In this document: piece after piece, positions 24,230 through 33,907 of the stretch
Position numbering within the stretch: the stretch's first letter is position 1
Layout of the letters: each line of letters begins with the position of its first letter
Assembly (NCBI GenBank): GCA_003094535.1
Contig: NATV01000104.1
Location: 1-64,000, forward strand
Source of the DNA: a gamma proteobacterium symbiont of Ctena orbiculata
Lineage (GTDB): Bacteria > Pseudomonadota > Gammaproteobacteria > Chromatiales > Chromatiaceae
Direction: 5' to 3'
Length of the DNA stretch: 64,000 nt
Made by a program: the position numbers and the translations under genes
The notes under the pieces: model-generated
Databases searched by the model: none
The model's input: the letters and a program-made list of their open reading frames with translations, nothing else
Told to the model about the DNA's origin: nothing

Positions 24230-26692
24230 TCAGAGTACGGACTCGTTGAAATCGTAGATCAGATTGCTTTCCGGCCGCTGTACGAAGTTCCCTTGCACAT
24301 AATCGGTACCACTGCTCCACAGAATTGCAATACTGCGCGGATCCTCGACCTGAGGGGCAATGACTTTGATGCCTTTTCCATGGGCAAGTTCGATCAGCTG
24401 CTTGAGTCCCTGCTCGGGATCCTGCAGCAGGGTAAAATCGAGCTTGATATATTGTATCGGCAGGTGCTCGATGACGCGCTCCGTTTCCACTGAAGAGGTG
24501 ACACGGGTAAGCAGGGAGGTGATATTGATCTTGTTTAGCACATCGAAACAGATCTTGGCGGATTTAAGGTTCCTTGCCACTTCGTTGATATTGAACTCGA
24601 AGGTCAGGCTGCCATCCTGAATCTGTCCTTGACGGTGTTTTTCACGAAGGTAGGAGAGACGTTCCATGTTCTCCAGCAGATCGGTGGATTGCGAGACGAA
24701 CAGATGAAGCCGGTTGCCTTGGGCCATGTGTTCGTTGATGACATGGATTGCATGACGCATAGTCCACTGGTCAACCTTGCTGATCAATCCCAGCTCTTCC
24801 GCCTTGGGGATGAACTCGGCGGCACGATGGAGCTTGCCATCGGGCTCTTGCAGCCGGAGCAGGGTCTGGTAGTGGGCCTGGGTACTGCCCTGCAGCGCTA
24901 CCACCGGTTGAAAATAGATATCGAAATAGTTGTTTTCGATGGCCTTTTCAATCAATGCGCCCATATCCCCGCCGGCAGTCGCCGCTGACTGATCCTCTGT
25001 CGCCACTTCCGGTTCGACAATATTGATTTGATTGCCGCCCGCATCCTGGGCATTGCGGCTGGCGCTCTGGGCCTGGGCAATGATGGAGCTGGAGTCGTGT
25101 TGATTGCTCTGCACCGGGTAGATGCCGATGCTGAGGGTGACACCGACGGTGGAGTTTTCAACTTCAATGATCTGCTTCGACACCGATTGACAGAGGCTTT
25201 CGCCGAGGGCCTGCAGGTCGTCGCCGGTTGGACGCAGGGCAAGCAGACTCAGACTGTTGTCGCCAAAGCGTGTCAATATATCCTGGCTCTGCAGATTCTG
25301 TTTCAGGTGCGATGCCACCACGGCCAGTACGGCATCGAGACCGCCGATGCCCACTGTCTTGATAAGATCTTCCTGGTTGTCGATCTGGATGAAATAGATT
25401 CCCGTGACTTCGTCAATCGGCGACTCCGATTTCAGCAGCGCATCCAGGCGCTCAAGCAGATAGTTGCGAGAGTGAAGCCCGGTCTCCTTTTCACCCCGGG
25501 TATGTCCGTGCAGCCGATGGCTAAGCTGGCGCGCGCGTCGGATACGGTTGGTGACCGTGGTGATCAGGTGTTTGGGGGCAATCGGTTTTGAAAGGAAGTC
25601 CTCACCGCCGAAACTGAGCGCGCTCAGCTGTTTGTCCAGATCCTGTTCGCCGGAGAGGAACACGATCGGAATATCGACAAAATCGTTATCTTCCCGGATT
25701 ACGGTGGTCAGTTCGGTACCGCTTGCCTCCGGCATGTAGAGATCCATAAGGATCAAATCGGGCCTGAACTCCTGCAGTACCTCCATTACCTGCAGCGGAT
25801 CGGTCACGCTGCGGCATTCGAAGTTTGCCTTGCTGAGGATGGCGTCGGCGAAATCCGCCTGCGCCGGATCATCCTCCACGATGAGGATGCGATAGGCCGT
25901 ATGGGAATGGGTGGTGGAGAGTTCTTGGATACGCTTTGCCGCCAGGTAGGGATCAACCGGCTTCACCCAGTAGGCGCTGGCATCCACGCGCATCGCCGAG
26001 AGGCGGGTCTTGAGATCGGAGTTATCGGCGATAAAGGCCACGGGCATCCCCGGAAGGCCGTTGTTTTTATTCCACAATCCCCCTTGTTTCGATTCCGGGA
26101 AGAGTTTGTCCAGCATCTCGACATGGCTGACGAGATAACTCGGTTCATCCGGATTGATTTCGTAGTGATGAACGATTTGATCCACTTCGCTTAGGTAGTG
26201 GACATCGAATTGATGGGTTTGCAGGTGGCGGGTCAGATTCGCCGCCAGTGCTTCATCTATGCCAAGAATGAAGACCTTCTGTTCTCCGCTTGATTCAGCA
26301 GTCCGCTTGGCGCTTTCGGCCGAGGCGCTGGCGAGCACTTCGGCCTGCTGGTTGCAGGCTTGAATCGCGGCATCCTTGAAGGCATGGACCAGGCCGTCAA
26401 GGGCAACTACATCGTCATGTTGTGGTTTTAAGCCGGTTCCGTGGTAGTCGCCGAGATGAGCGATCAGGGATTTACCGCTCTGGGTGATTTGGGGCACGCC
26501 GAACTTACTGCCGGACTCGTTCAGTGTTGTGATGCGTTCGATCAGGGTATCCAGGAGGTTGCCTTTCCAGTCGCTGTGGACCAACTGATGCCAATTCTCC
26601 AGAATCGCGGATACCCTCCCCGGGACCTGATTCAGAAATGTCTGTACCAAGTCGGGTTTTACAGTTTGTTGAGCGGATTTGTCGTTACTCAT
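24230..26692 (-). CDS. Multi-domain response regulator with degenerate GGDEF and EAL domains
   Basis: An 820-residue cytoplasmic protein. Domains in order: a possible HPt-like helical region lacking the usual histidine (about 10-120); a degenerate receiver (about 140-275); and a receiver with the acidic pocket and LMDLYMP phosphorylation site (about 280-400). Next comes a GGDEF fold with RFGDNSL in place of GGDEF (about 425-555), and an EAL fold with YQTLLRL in place of E-A/L-L (about 590-815). The usual DDFG is replaced by RVTSS. Both c-di-GMP domains are probably inactive but may bind c-di-GMP or partners. It is probably a signalling hub of the TopF/LapD-like inactive type. Confidence 0.82.
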   Translation of the reverse strand: MSNDKSAQQTVKPDLVQTFLNQVPGRVSAILENWHQLVHSDWKGNLLDTLIERITTLNESGSKFGVPQITQSGKSLIAHLGDYHGTGLKPQHDDVVALDGLVHAFKDAAIQACNQQAEVLASASAESAKRTAESSGEQKVFILGIDEALAANLTRHLQTHQFDVHYLSEVDQIVHHYEINPDEPSYLVSHVEMLDKLFPESKQGGLWNKNNGLPGMPVAFIADNSDLKTRLSAMRVDASAYWVKPVDPYLAAKRIQELSTTHSHTAYRILIVEDDPAQADFADAILSKANFECRSVTDPLQVMEVLQEFRPDLILMDLYMPEASGTELTTVIREDNDFVDIPIVFLSGEQDLDKQLSALSFGGEDFLSKPIAPKHLITTVTNRIRRARQLSHRLHGHTRGEKETGLHSRNYLLERLDALLKSESPIDEVTGIYFIQIDNQEDLIKTVGIGGLDAVLAVVASHLKQNLQSQDILTRFGDNSLSLLALRPTGDDLQALGESLCQSVSKQIIEVENSTVGVTLSIGIYPVQSNQHDSSSIIAQAQSASRNAQDAGGNQINIVEPEVATEDQSAATAGGDMGALIEKAIENNYFDIYFQPVVALQGSTQAHYQTLLRLQEPDGKLHRAAEFIPKAEELGLISKVDQWTMRHAIHVINEHMAQGNRLHLFVSQSTDLLENMERLSYLREKHRQGQIQDGSLTFEFNINEVARNLKSAKICFDVLNKINITSLLTRVTSSVETERVIEHLPIQYIKLDFTLLQDPEQGLKQLIELAHGKGIKVIAPQVEDPRSIAILWSSGTDYVQGNFVQRPESNLIYDFNESVL

Positions 26693-26878
26693 CAGGAAGT
26701 TGTGCTTGTTTTAGTACTATACAGCTTGCCGGGGCCCGGCGATGGATCGAGCTATCGATACATGACTTTGGCTTCAACGTCTAACTACTTGTCCGATCAG
26801 GGAATGATAGCGTTTTGTTAGGCCGACAGGAAGCACTGTTTGAGGAAATGGCCGGGTGTTGCACAGTTTTACATTCTG

Positions 26879-26903
26879 CCGGGTTCCCCTAGGTAGAACC
26901 CGG
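26879..26903 (-). terminator. Hairpin at the 3' end of trmO
   Basis: Perfect 8-base inverted repeat CCGGGTTC / GAACCCGG with a 9-base loop that includes the trmO stop codon. No T-run follows on the minus strand, so intrinsic termination is doubtful; it may protect the transcript end. Confidence 0.35.
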
Positions 26904-27608
26904 TTCCCGGAGGGGCAGCAGCTCAGTGACAAGGAAGGATCCGTCACGCACCTCCCAACGTATGTTGAAATCGTAGAGCCGCATGCCGAATCGATCTCTT
27001 TTCGTTTCATCCAGGTAGGCGGGGCGCGGATCGTTTTCCAGGATGCGCCGTATCAGTGTTTTCAGCTGCTCTGCCTGGGCAGGAGGCAGCCGCCGCAGCA
27101 TAGCCTCCGCAGCGGGGGCGTAGCTCAGTTCGATCGCTTCTCCAGGGGGGGATGGTGCAAACCCGCTCTTCGCATCAGGAATCGCATCCGCATACGGCAG
27201 GTAGGGCTTGATATCGAGCACCGGGGTGCCGTCCAACAGGTCGACGCCACCCAGATGCAGCACCACACCATTGTTCGCCAACTCGAGGTCGAGCAGGTCG
27301 ACCACGGAGAGTCCGATTGGATTGGGGCGTACAGGGCTGCGTGAGGCGAATACACCGATACGTTGGTTTCCCCCCAGCCGGGGTGGACGAACCCTCGGCC
27401 TCCATTCATCCCTGGTCGCGTGAAATACGAATAGGATCCAGAGATGGGAGTAGTCGGCCAACTCGCGAAATGCCTCCGCGCGGTTGTAGGGAGGCAGGAT
27501 CTCCAGTCGAGCTTCGGCTTCGGTGATCAGCCGCGACTGCCTGGGAATACCGAATTTCTCCTTGAAACAGGAGTGTATCAGGCCGATTGGATGGAATTCA
27601 TACGCCAT
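26889..27608 (-). CDS. trmO: tRNA N6-threonylcarbamoyladenosine methyltransferase (TrmO)
   Basis: A 239-residue protein that methylates t6A at position 37 of threonine tRNAs using SAM. The N-terminal domain has the family sequences IGLIHSCFKEKFGIPRQ, HLWILFVFH and RSPVRPNPIGLS (about 90-101), the last lining the SAM pocket. A smaller C-terminal domain (about 160-239) is as in E. coli TrmO. Length is normal. The gene stands between the EAL-domain gene and an SDR gene on the same strand, 19 bases after the SDR start side. Confidence 0.92.
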   Translation of the reverse strand: MAYEFHPIGLIHSCFKEKFGIPRQSRLITEAEARLEILPPYNRAEAFRELADYSHLWILFVFHATRDEWRPRVRPPRLGGNQRIGVFASRSPVRPNPIGLSVVDLLDLELANNGVVLHLGGVDLLDGTPVLDIKPYLPYADAIPDAKSGFAPSPPGEAIELSYAPAAEAMLRRLPPAQAEQLKTLIRRILENDPRPAYLDETKRDRFGMRLYDFNIRWEVRDGSFLVTELLPLREPGST

Positions 27609-27627
27609 GGATTGGTAGGAATCGGCC

Positions 27628-28350
27628 CTAGTTTTTGAAGGCGATTACCCGCTTCAACGGATTGAGATTGATCTCATCGAATACCGTGCCTGGATGGGCC
27701 TCAAGTACCAGCATCACGGCATTTGCTATGTCATCTGCGCGCAAGGCGTTCTCTGCCTTTTCCCCCGGTTTGAAATTGAGATTTTGATAAAAGCCTGTGT
27801 CCACCATACCGGGGTTGATAAGGCTGACCCTGACGCCGCTGCCGCTGCATTCAGCCCGCATTGACTGGCTGAAACCCCGCAAGGCGAATTTACAGGCCGA
27901 ATAGACGGCACCCTTGCGGCCACCTGTCAACGCCGCCTCCGAGCCGATGGTAATCAGGTCGCTAGGTGCCATTTTTTTCAACAGGGGCACCAGGGCGCGG
28001 GCTACGTAGAGATGCTGTGTCAGGTTGATTGTCACCAATTCGCTGATCTGCTGATAAGAGAACTCCTCCAGATTTCCGAATCGACCGGATCCCGCATTCA
28101 AAACAGCACCATCCAGATCGGGATGATCCGCCATGATTTCTGCGAGGCGCCGTGGAAGTGCATCGAGTTCCGCAAGGTCCACGGTACGCTTGTCGAGACC
28201 GGTTTGGTCGGAACAGCGGGAGAAATCCCGGCTGAGAGCAACGACCTGATGACCGCGGTCCAGCAGTCGACGGGTGATCGCGTCGCCGATACCGCCACTG
28301 GCACCGGTCACCAAGAGTTTACGGGGTGATTCCTGATGCCCGTTTTCCAT
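27628..28350 (-). CDS. Short-chain dehydrogenase/reductase (SDR)
   Basis: A 240-residue Rossmann-fold oxidoreductase. It has the cofactor-binding TGASGGIG (about 16-23), the structural NAGSG (about 88-92), and the catalytic Ser (IGSEAA) with YSACK (about 150-154). An NADP(H) preference is plausible but not clear. I chose the ATG at 28350; an upstream TTG adds one residue. It lies between trmO and a nucleoside-phosphorylase-like gene, which gives no clear pathway. Confidence 0.87.
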   Translation of the reverse strand: MENGHQESPRKLLVTGASGGIGDAITRRLLDRGHQVVALSRDFSRCSDQTGLDKRTVDLAELDALPRRLAEIMADHPDLDGAVLNAGSGRFGNLEEFSYQQISELVTINLTQHLYVARALVPLLKKMAPSDLITIGSEAALTGGRKGAVYSACKFALRGFSQSMRAECSGSGVRVSLINPGMVDTGFYQNLNFKPGEKAENALRADDIANAVMLVLEAHPGTVFDEINLNPLKRVIAFKN

Positions 28351-28379
28351 CAATCCAGGATCTCGTCGCTGATCATCAT

Positions 28380-29003
28380 CTACTGTGGAACCGGGTAGCT
28401 ATCGTTTGATTGTGGCGAATCGATCAGGGATCGAATCAATCCAAGATGTTGTTGAACCAGCCTGCGCACATATTTCCCACTGATCTGTTGCACGTCATTG
28501 TCCGGATTATCCGAAACGATCTTCATCACCGTTGCAGAGGTGAGGCTATTGATCGCGGTCACTGCCTCGATGAATCCGCACGACTCCATATCGTAAGCCA
28601 TCTCCGCCTCATATTCAGCTTGGGGTTGCGGGACGCACGCCAGCGGGCCAACGCAGTTGAACAAAGGATGGGTTAAGGGAAGTGACCACTCCCCACCGCC
28701 CTGCACGTCGACGATACGATCGACCAGGATTGGCGTGCCGACGGCAAGCGTGCCGTGGCCGCAGATTCCGATATTGATCCAATGGGCATGGGAGTGGGGC
28801 CGTACATCGTGGACATAACGCACCCCTTGGGCGGCTGCGGTTGCTCCGGGACCGGTTATGACCAGGCGGACAGCGTCGGCTGAATAGAGAGGCATCGCCC
28901 TGTTTCTCTGATCTCTCTTTAAGTTCAACATATCTATCAACGGCCTTGCCTCTGCAGGCAGGGCAATCACAAGGTTGGTTGAATTGCCGTATCCTCGCTC
29001 CAT
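28380..29003 (-). CDS. Nucleoside phosphorylase/nucleosidase-like protein
   Basis: A 207-residue protein of the PNP/UDP phosphorylase superfamily. LVIALPAEARPLI opens the domain, NIGICGHGTLAVGTPILVD is the ribose/phosphate region, and YDMESCGFIEA (about 136-146) corresponds to the MES nucleoside-binding motif of MTA/SAH nucleosidases. It is shorter than typical MTA/SAH nucleosidases (about 230), so its substrate is unsure; futalosine hydrolase-like or hopanoid-pathway HpnG-like roles are other choices. It is 5 bases downstream of a GT2 glycosyltransferase gene, so the two are likely in one operon. Confidence 0.75.
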   Translation of the reverse strand: MERGYGNSTNLVIALPAEARPLIDMLNLKRDQRNRAMPLYSADAVRLVITGPGATAAAQGVRYVHDVRPHSHAHWINIGICGHGTLAVGTPILVDRIVDVQGGGEWSLPLTHPLFNCVGPLACVPQPQAEYEAEMAYDMESCGFIEAVTAINSLTSATVMKIVSDNPDNDVQQISGKYVRRLVQQHLGLIRSLIDSPQSNDSYPVPQ

Positions 29004-29008
29004 GGGTC

Positions 29009-29833
29009 TCAGTCCGCCGGATATCGCTGCTGTATGTCTCGATAGTAAGCGGCCCGCTCGGGAAAGCCGCGCTTCTCAGCGCCCTCGGCCAGGATGGTGC
29101 TTTTTTCGATCAATGTGGTCACGGCGGCAATCCGGTCTTCTTTTTCAAGTTGTTGTTGATCGAGTAATTTCATTAAAGCGTGGACACGAAACCTGTCCAT
29201 TCCCCAGTGCCGCCGGGATAACTGATCATCATGGCCGCCATACTTCTCGATCAACGGCCGGTCGATGAACAGCACTTCTTCCCCGGCGCAGATCCTCAGC
29301 CAAAGATCGTAGTCCTCGCAGGCCGGGAGCTCGGTATCGAACAGACCGAACTCTTCGAACAGGGTATGGTGGAGTATCACCGACGAGGGTGATATGACGC
29401 AGAGTGGGAGACAGCGTTGAAAAATCCTGCCACCGCTTTTGGCATGTTTGAGCATTTGATTGACCCTGACACCTTTGCGTATCCAGAACTCGTCGGTGTG
29501 ACAGAGACGATATCGGGGTGCGCCGGCCAATGCCTCGAGCTGCAGCTGAAGCTTGTTCGGTAACCAGCGGTCGTCGGAGTCGAGCAAGGCGATCCATTCG
29601 CCGCGCGCCTTTTCGATGCCCAGATTTCGGGCGCTGCTGACTCCCTGGTTGGCTTGGCGGAGATAGTCGCAGCAGCCATAGTGATCCTCCATCAGCTCTG
29701 CCGTCTCATCGTCCGATCCATCGTCGACGACGATAATCTCAAGCGGCTGGTGGCTCTGGGCCAAGACGGAGTCGAGTGCCCGCGGCAGGGTGTGGGCACG
29801 GTTATGGGTTGGGATTACGACAGAAACCGACAT
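29009..29833 (-). CDS. Family 2 glycosyltransferase
   Basis: A 274-residue GT-A fold enzyme: VSVVIPTHNRAHTLPRALDSVL at the N-terminus, the first acidic site VVDDGSDD (about 35-42), and the metal-binding LLDSDDRW (about 89-96). An ED motif in ACEDYDLWLRI (about 172-182) probably includes the catalytic base. It has no membrane segment, so it acts in the cytoplasm or at the inner membrane face, probably on surface polysaccharide. No sugar-nucleotide genes are adjacent to point to a product. Confidence 0.88.
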   Translation of the reverse strand: MSVSVVIPTHNRAHTLPRALDSVLAQSHQPLEIIVVDDGSDDETAELMEDHYGCCDYLRQANQGVSSARNLGIEKARGEWIALLDSDDRWLPNKLQLQLEALAGAPRYRLCHTDEFWIRKGVRVNQMLKHAKSGGRIFQRCLPLCVISPSSVILHHTLFEEFGLFDTELPACEDYDLWLRICAGEEVLFIDRPLIEKYGGHDDQLSRRHWGMDRFRVHALMKLLDQQQLEKEDRIAAVTTLIEKSTILAEGAEKRGFPERAAYYRDIQQRYPAD

Positions 29834-30142
29834 GGATCAAGGTTAAACGTCGGATTGAGCGGCGTCTATCCTGAAATTGGATAAACGATATGGGGTTTAT
29901 TGCGGGGAGACTCCGCTTGCTTCCCCGATAGAAACAGAAGCTAATTCTCATGAGTAGCCCCTAACCTGTTAATAATAATCGAAATAGGTGGATTTCCCCC
30001 GGAGAGGTCACGATGACTGGAAAACAAGCGGTTTTTTTGTGAAATTATATGAGCCGCTTGGCAAAAAACGGGCAAAAAAGCCCATATGCTTTATACTTGA
30101 CAGCGGTACTATGCGCAGAAACCTAGGGATGGATTCTCTTAA
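29834..30142. other. Divergent intergenic region before the sigma-factor gene
   Basis: About 309 bases without a gene. It contains an inverted repeat CGGGGA...TCCCCG (29903-29927), an A/T-rich stretch with GGGC-AAAAAA-GCCC (about 30069-30084), and a perfect -35-like TTGACA at 30097-30102. No convincing -10 is placed 16-18 bases after it, so I do not call a promoter. An upstream open frame here (29988-30188) has no protein-like features. Confidence 0.5.
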
Positions 30143-31021
30143 ATGCGTAACTGGCAAGGGATTTTGCACATTCCGGCAATCTATCTGAGAGGAGGGTTTC
30201 TCCTCGGAGCCTATGCGGAAGTGAGATCAAGAAGATTCGATACAGACGCCGTGCTCGAAAAAATTCTGCAGCACGACAAGGAAGGTTTTACCTCATTCTA
30301 CGAACGCTATCGGGGGCGTGTCTACCGCTTTATCGTCAGACAGTACGGTACCGGGGAGTATGGCAAGGCCGCCTACTATTCTACATGGCGGCATCTGGTG
30401 GTTTCTGGGCTCGGTTTAAAGACACCCAAGGATCTGAAGCTCTCATTCTACAAGTATCTCGGGAAGTCGGTGCAAAACCCGGGAGGGCTCAAAAGTGTCG
30501 AGATGCCAAGCAACTATCTGCCGAAGGATATAGAGGCGGATGGCAACTGGAGCCTGGTGCTCCTGGAGCACTTTAAAAAACTCTCTGCGGAACAGAAACG
30601 CTTTTTCCTCTTCAAGCATGAGATTGGCATCAGTGAGACTGCCATCGCGAAGGCGCTGGATGTGGACAAGAAGACCATCGAGAAGCGGCTCGGTAAAGCG
30701 GAGAGCCTGCTCCGCGAGGCGATGAAGGATTCAGGCTGCCCGGTAAGGCATTCGCTGGAAAGGCTCTATCGCGAAAGCAGGGTCGTGAAGCCGCCTGCCT
30801 CCTGGGATCGGGAGATCATCGACTCCTTCAATATGTGGCTGATGCAGGCGGAGCAGCCGCAGCTACCTGCCGAACCCGCCAAGGAAGAGGAGCCTGCCGG
30901 GGGCCTTGCCGATAAATTTGGGCAGTTCAAGCAGCAGGTGAGAACCAAACTGTCGAATCTGGGCAAACGATCCGAAACCAAAGGGTCTCGGGTACGCAAG
31001 TTCTCCTCGAACCATCACTGA
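30143..31021 (+). CDS. Sigma-70-like (ECF-type) RNA polymerase sigma factor
   Basis: Up to 292 residues. A region-2-like helical part (about 40-95, LEKILQHDKEGFTSFYERYRGRVYRFI) is followed by a region-4 helix-turn-helix (about 150-195, LSAEQKRFFLFKHEIGISETAIAKALDVDKKTIEKRL). A long C-terminal extension (about 205-292) rich in Pro, Glu and Lys is unusual and is not part of ECF sigmas. The start is uncertain: ATG 30143 or GTG 30221 (VRSRRFD). A hairpin GAGGAG/CTCCTC lies at 30189-30205. No anti-sigma gene is adjacent. It may instead be a sigma-like regulator; the region-2 match is weaker than region 4. Confidence 0.7.
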   Translation: MRNWQGILHIPAIYLRGGFLLGAYAEVRSRRFDTDAVLEKILQHDKEGFTSFYERYRGRVYRFIVRQYGTGEYGKAAYYSTWRHLVVSGLGLKTPKDLKLSFYKYLGKSVQNPGGLKSVEMPSNYLPKDIEADGNWSLVLLEHFKKLSAEQKRFFLFKHEIGISETAIAKALDVDKKTIEKRLGKAESLLREAMKDSGCPVRHSLERLYRESRVVKPPASWDREIIDSFNMWLMQAEQPQLPAEPAKEEEPAGGLADKFGQFKQQVRTKLSNLGKRSETKGSRVRKFSSNHH

Positions 31022-31166
31022 CGCTTCAGCTGCAAGCCTGCGCAGGAACGCTCTGGCGACAGTAAGGCTGTTTTCTCATCTCTTAGTGGCATCTAAATGG
31101 CGTTTGCGGTTCCTGCTCTCAGGGAGGTAGTGTAGAATTCCCGCTTTTTCCCATGCCGGTATTGCC

Positions 31167-32265
31167 ATGCAAGACATTAATCCGATAACCCAGACCATAG
31201 CCGACTTGAAGGGCAGAGTCTCCGCCCTGAGGGGGTATCTTTGACTACGAGGCCAAGCAGGAGCGCTTGACCGAGGTCCTTCGCGAGCTGGAGGACCCCG
31301 GGATCTGGAGTGACCAGGAGCGCGCCCAGGCCCTGGGTCGCGAACGTGCCAACCTGGAAACCGTGGTCGTCAGCCTTGACGAGCTCAGCAGCGGACTGGC
31401 GGATGCGGGCGAACTCCTGGAGATGGCGGTCGAGGAGGGGGACGAGACCGCGGTGGGGGCGATCCAGGAGGAGCTTGCCGGGTATGACAAGCGGGTCGCT
31501 GATCTGGAGTTTCGGCGCATGTTCTCCGGTGAGACCGATCACTGCAATGCGTTTCTCGATATCCAGGCCGGCTCGGGGGGTACGGAGGCGCAGGATTGGG
31601 CGGAGATGCTGCTGCGGATGTATCTGCGCTGGGGCGAACATCGTGGCTTCAAGACCGAGCTCATCGAGGTTTCGGCAGGCGAGGTGGCGGGTATCAAGAG
31701 CGCCACGGTGCGTTTCGAGGGGGAGTACGTCTTTGGCTGGCTGCGTACCGAGATCGGCGTCCACCGCCTGGTGCGCAAGTCGCCCTTCGATTCTGGGAAT
31801 CGGCGTCATACCTCCTTTGCCGCGGTATTCGTCTCGCCGGAGATCGATGACTCCATCAAGGTCGAGATCAACCCCGCCGATCTGCGCATAGATGTCTATC
31901 GCGCCAGCGGTGCGGGTGGTCAGCACGTAAACCGTACCGAATCGGCGGTGAGAATCACCCACAATCCGAGCGGCATCGTGGTGCAGTGTCAAAACGACCG
32001 CTCCCAGCACAAGAACAAGGCGACGGCGATGAAACAGCTGAAGGCCAAGTTGTACGAACTCGAGGTGCAGAAGCGCAACGCCTCGCAGCAGCAGCTGGAA
32101 GAGACCAAATCCGACATCGGCTGGGGCAGCCAGATCCGCAGCTATGTTCTTGACGCCTCGCGGATCAAGGATTTGCGCACCGGTGTCGAGACCGGGAACA
32201 CCCAGGCCGTACTCGACGGTGGTCTCGATATGTTTATCGAGGCGAGTCTCAAGAGCGGCCTTTGA
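31167..32265 (+). CDS. prfB: Peptide chain release factor 2 (RF2), programmed +1 frameshift
   Basis: RF2 ends translation at UGA and UAA codons. The first frame starts at ATG 31167 and runs 25 codons to an in-frame TGA (31242-31244). The sequence AGGGGGTATCTTTGAC (31230-31245) is the classic shift site: an internal Shine-Dalgarno-like AGGGGG, then CTT-TGA-C. Ribosomes slip +1 and continue at GAC 31243 to the stop at 32265. This lets RF2 control its own level. The body contains the GGQ loop in [14 protein letters not shown], and an SPF anticodon-like motif in [13 protein letters not shown]. Length, about 365 residues, is normal. Confidence 0.95.
31230..31245 (+). promoter_or_regulatory. Programmed +1 frameshift signal in prfB
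   Basis: The internal Shine-Dalgarno-like AGGGGG (31230-31235), three bases of spacer, slippery CTT and stop TGA followed by C are identical, from memory, to the E. coli prfB site. RF2 shortage slows reading of the TGA and favours the shift, giving feedback control. Confidence 0.95.
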
Positions 32266-32277
32266 GTGGATTTTTTA

Positions 32278-32316
32278 TAACCCAAAGGACGCAAAGAAGC
32301 GCCAAGGGCGCAAAGT
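32278..32316. repeat. Short repeat region with CGCAAAG motifs (family D)
   Basis: Between prfB and lysS the sequence reads GGACGCAAAGAAGCGCC then AAGGGCGCAAAG. The motif returns in reverse as CTTTGCG near 32371-32377. Similar 'TTTGCG' words occur in repeats at 42789 and 54409. It may be part of the same dispersed repeat group. Confidence 0.45.
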
Positions 32317-32415
32317 TTGTTAATGTGGGTTTGTGTGGTTGGTTGTCGAGACCAACATTATCCACATTGCACTCTTTGCGTTATAAACCAACAGACAACT
32401 TGATATGAAGTGCTA

Positions 32416-33906
32416 ATGAACGATCAGACAGACGAAAACAAGCTCATCGCCCAGCGTCGCGAGAAGCTGCAGCAGTTGCGCGAGAACGGGAATGCCTTTC
32501 CCAACGATTTTCGCCGCAACAGCATGGCCGGTGAACTGCATGCCGAGTATGGGGAGAAGTCGGGTGAGGCGCTGGAAGCCCGGGGATTGCGTGTCAGACT
32601 GGCCGGGCGCATGATGAGCCGCCGGGTCATGGGAAAGGCGAGCTTTGCCCATCTGCAGGACATGTCGGGACGCATCCAGCTCTTCGTGCAGCGCGATGCC
32701 CTCGAGGAAGGTCTCTACAACAGTCAATTCAAGAAGTGGGATATCGGTGACATCATCGGCGCCGAAGGTCTGTTGTTCAAGACCAAAACAGGGGAGCTTT
32801 CCGTCAAAGTAGACACCCTGAGGTTGCTGACCAAGGCGCTGCGTCCCCTTCCTGAGAAGTTTCATGGCCTCTCCGATCAGGAGATCCGCTACCGCCAGCG
32901 CTATGTGGATCTGATCATGAACGAGGCGTCGCGCATGACCTTTCAGATGCGGACCCGGATTGTGCAGTTCGTTCGTAACTTTCTCGATCAGCGCGGTTTT
33001 CTGGAAGTCGAGACGCCGATGATGCAGGTAATACCCGGTGGCGCCACCGCGCGTCCCTTCGCCACCCGGCACAATGCACTCGACATGGATATGTTTCTGC
33101 GCATCGCCCCCGAGCTCTATCTGAAGCGTCTGGTGGTGGGCGGCTTCGAAAGGGTCTACGAGATCAATCGCAACTTCCGCAACGAAGGGCTCTCCACCCG
33201 ACACAATCCCGAGTTCACCATGCTGGAGTTCTATGAGGCCTATGCCGACTTCAACGACCTGATGGACCTGACCGAGGCGATGCTGCGGGCACTCTGCAAG
33301 GAGGTGTTGGGAAGCACGGAGGTCTCCTATCAGGGTGAGCGCTACGACTTCGGCAGCCCCTTCCAGCGCATGACGGTGAAGGAATCGATCTGCCATTTCA
33401 ATTCCGAGATCACCGCGGCGATGCTGGACGACGAGGCACAGGCCAGGGCCATCGCCGAGGGTATGGAGATTCCACTCAAGCCGAGCTATGGACTCGGCAA
33501 GATACAGATCGAGATTTTCGAGAAGAGTGTGGAGTACCGGTTGATGAATCCCACCTTCATCACCGCCTATCCCACCGAGGTTTCACCCCTGGCGAGGCGT
33601 AACGACGACGACCCATTCGTCACCGATCGTTTTGAATTCTTCGTTGGCGGCCGGGAGATCGCGAACGGTTTTTCCGAGCTCAACGATGCGGAGGATCAGG
33701 CCGAGCGGTTCCGTAAACAGGTGGCGGAGAAGGAGGCCGGGGATGACGAGGCGATGCACTACGATGCCGACTATGTGCGTGCCCTGGAACACGGCATGCC
33801 CCCCACCGCGGGTGAAGGGATAGGTATAGATCGATTGGTGATGCTGCTCACCGACTCAGCCTCGATCCGTGATGTGCTGCTGTTTCCGCACCTGCGCCCG
33901 GAGTAG
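32416..33906 (+). CDS. lysS: Lysine--tRNA ligase, class II (LysRS)
   Basis: A 496-residue synthetase that charges tRNA-Lys. The N-terminal OB-fold anticodon-binding domain (about 60-170, [24 protein letters not shown]) is followed by the class II core. Motif 1 includes FLEVETPMM, motif 2 [15 protein letters not shown], and motif 3 [11 protein letters not shown] near the C-terminus. I use ATG 32416; the frame is open to GTG 32410, which adds two residues. It follows prfB, the same order as in E. coli. It ends 1 base before the stop of the convergent antiporter gene. Confidence 0.96.
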   Translation: MNDQTDENKLIAQRREKLQQLRENGNAFPNDFRRNSMAGELHAEYGEKSGEALEARGLRVRLAGRMMSRRVMGKASFAHLQDMSGRIQLFVQRDALEEGLYNSQFKKWDIGDIIGAEGLLFKTKTGELSVKVDTLRLLTKALRPLPEKFHGLSDQEIRYRQRYVDLIMNEASRMTFQMRTRIVQFVRNFLDQRGFLEVETPMMQVIPGGATARPFATRHNALDMDMFLRIAPELYLKRLVVGGFERVYEINRNFRNEGLSTRHNPEFTMLEFYEAYADFNDLMDLTEAMLRALCKEVLGSTEVSYQGERYDFGSPFQRMTVKESICHFNSEITAAMLDDEAQARAIAEGMEIPLKPSYGLGKIQIEIFEKSVEYRLMNPTFITAYPTEVSPLARRNDDDPFVTDRFEFFVGGREIANGFSELNDAEDQAERFRKQVAEKEAGDDEAMHYDADYVRALEHGMPPTAGEGIGIDRLVMLLTDSASIRDVLLFPHLRPE

Positions 33907-33907
33907 G

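Noticed and set aside
30097..30125. Promoter with perfect TTGACA
   Set aside because: No -10-like hexamer 16-18 bases downstream.
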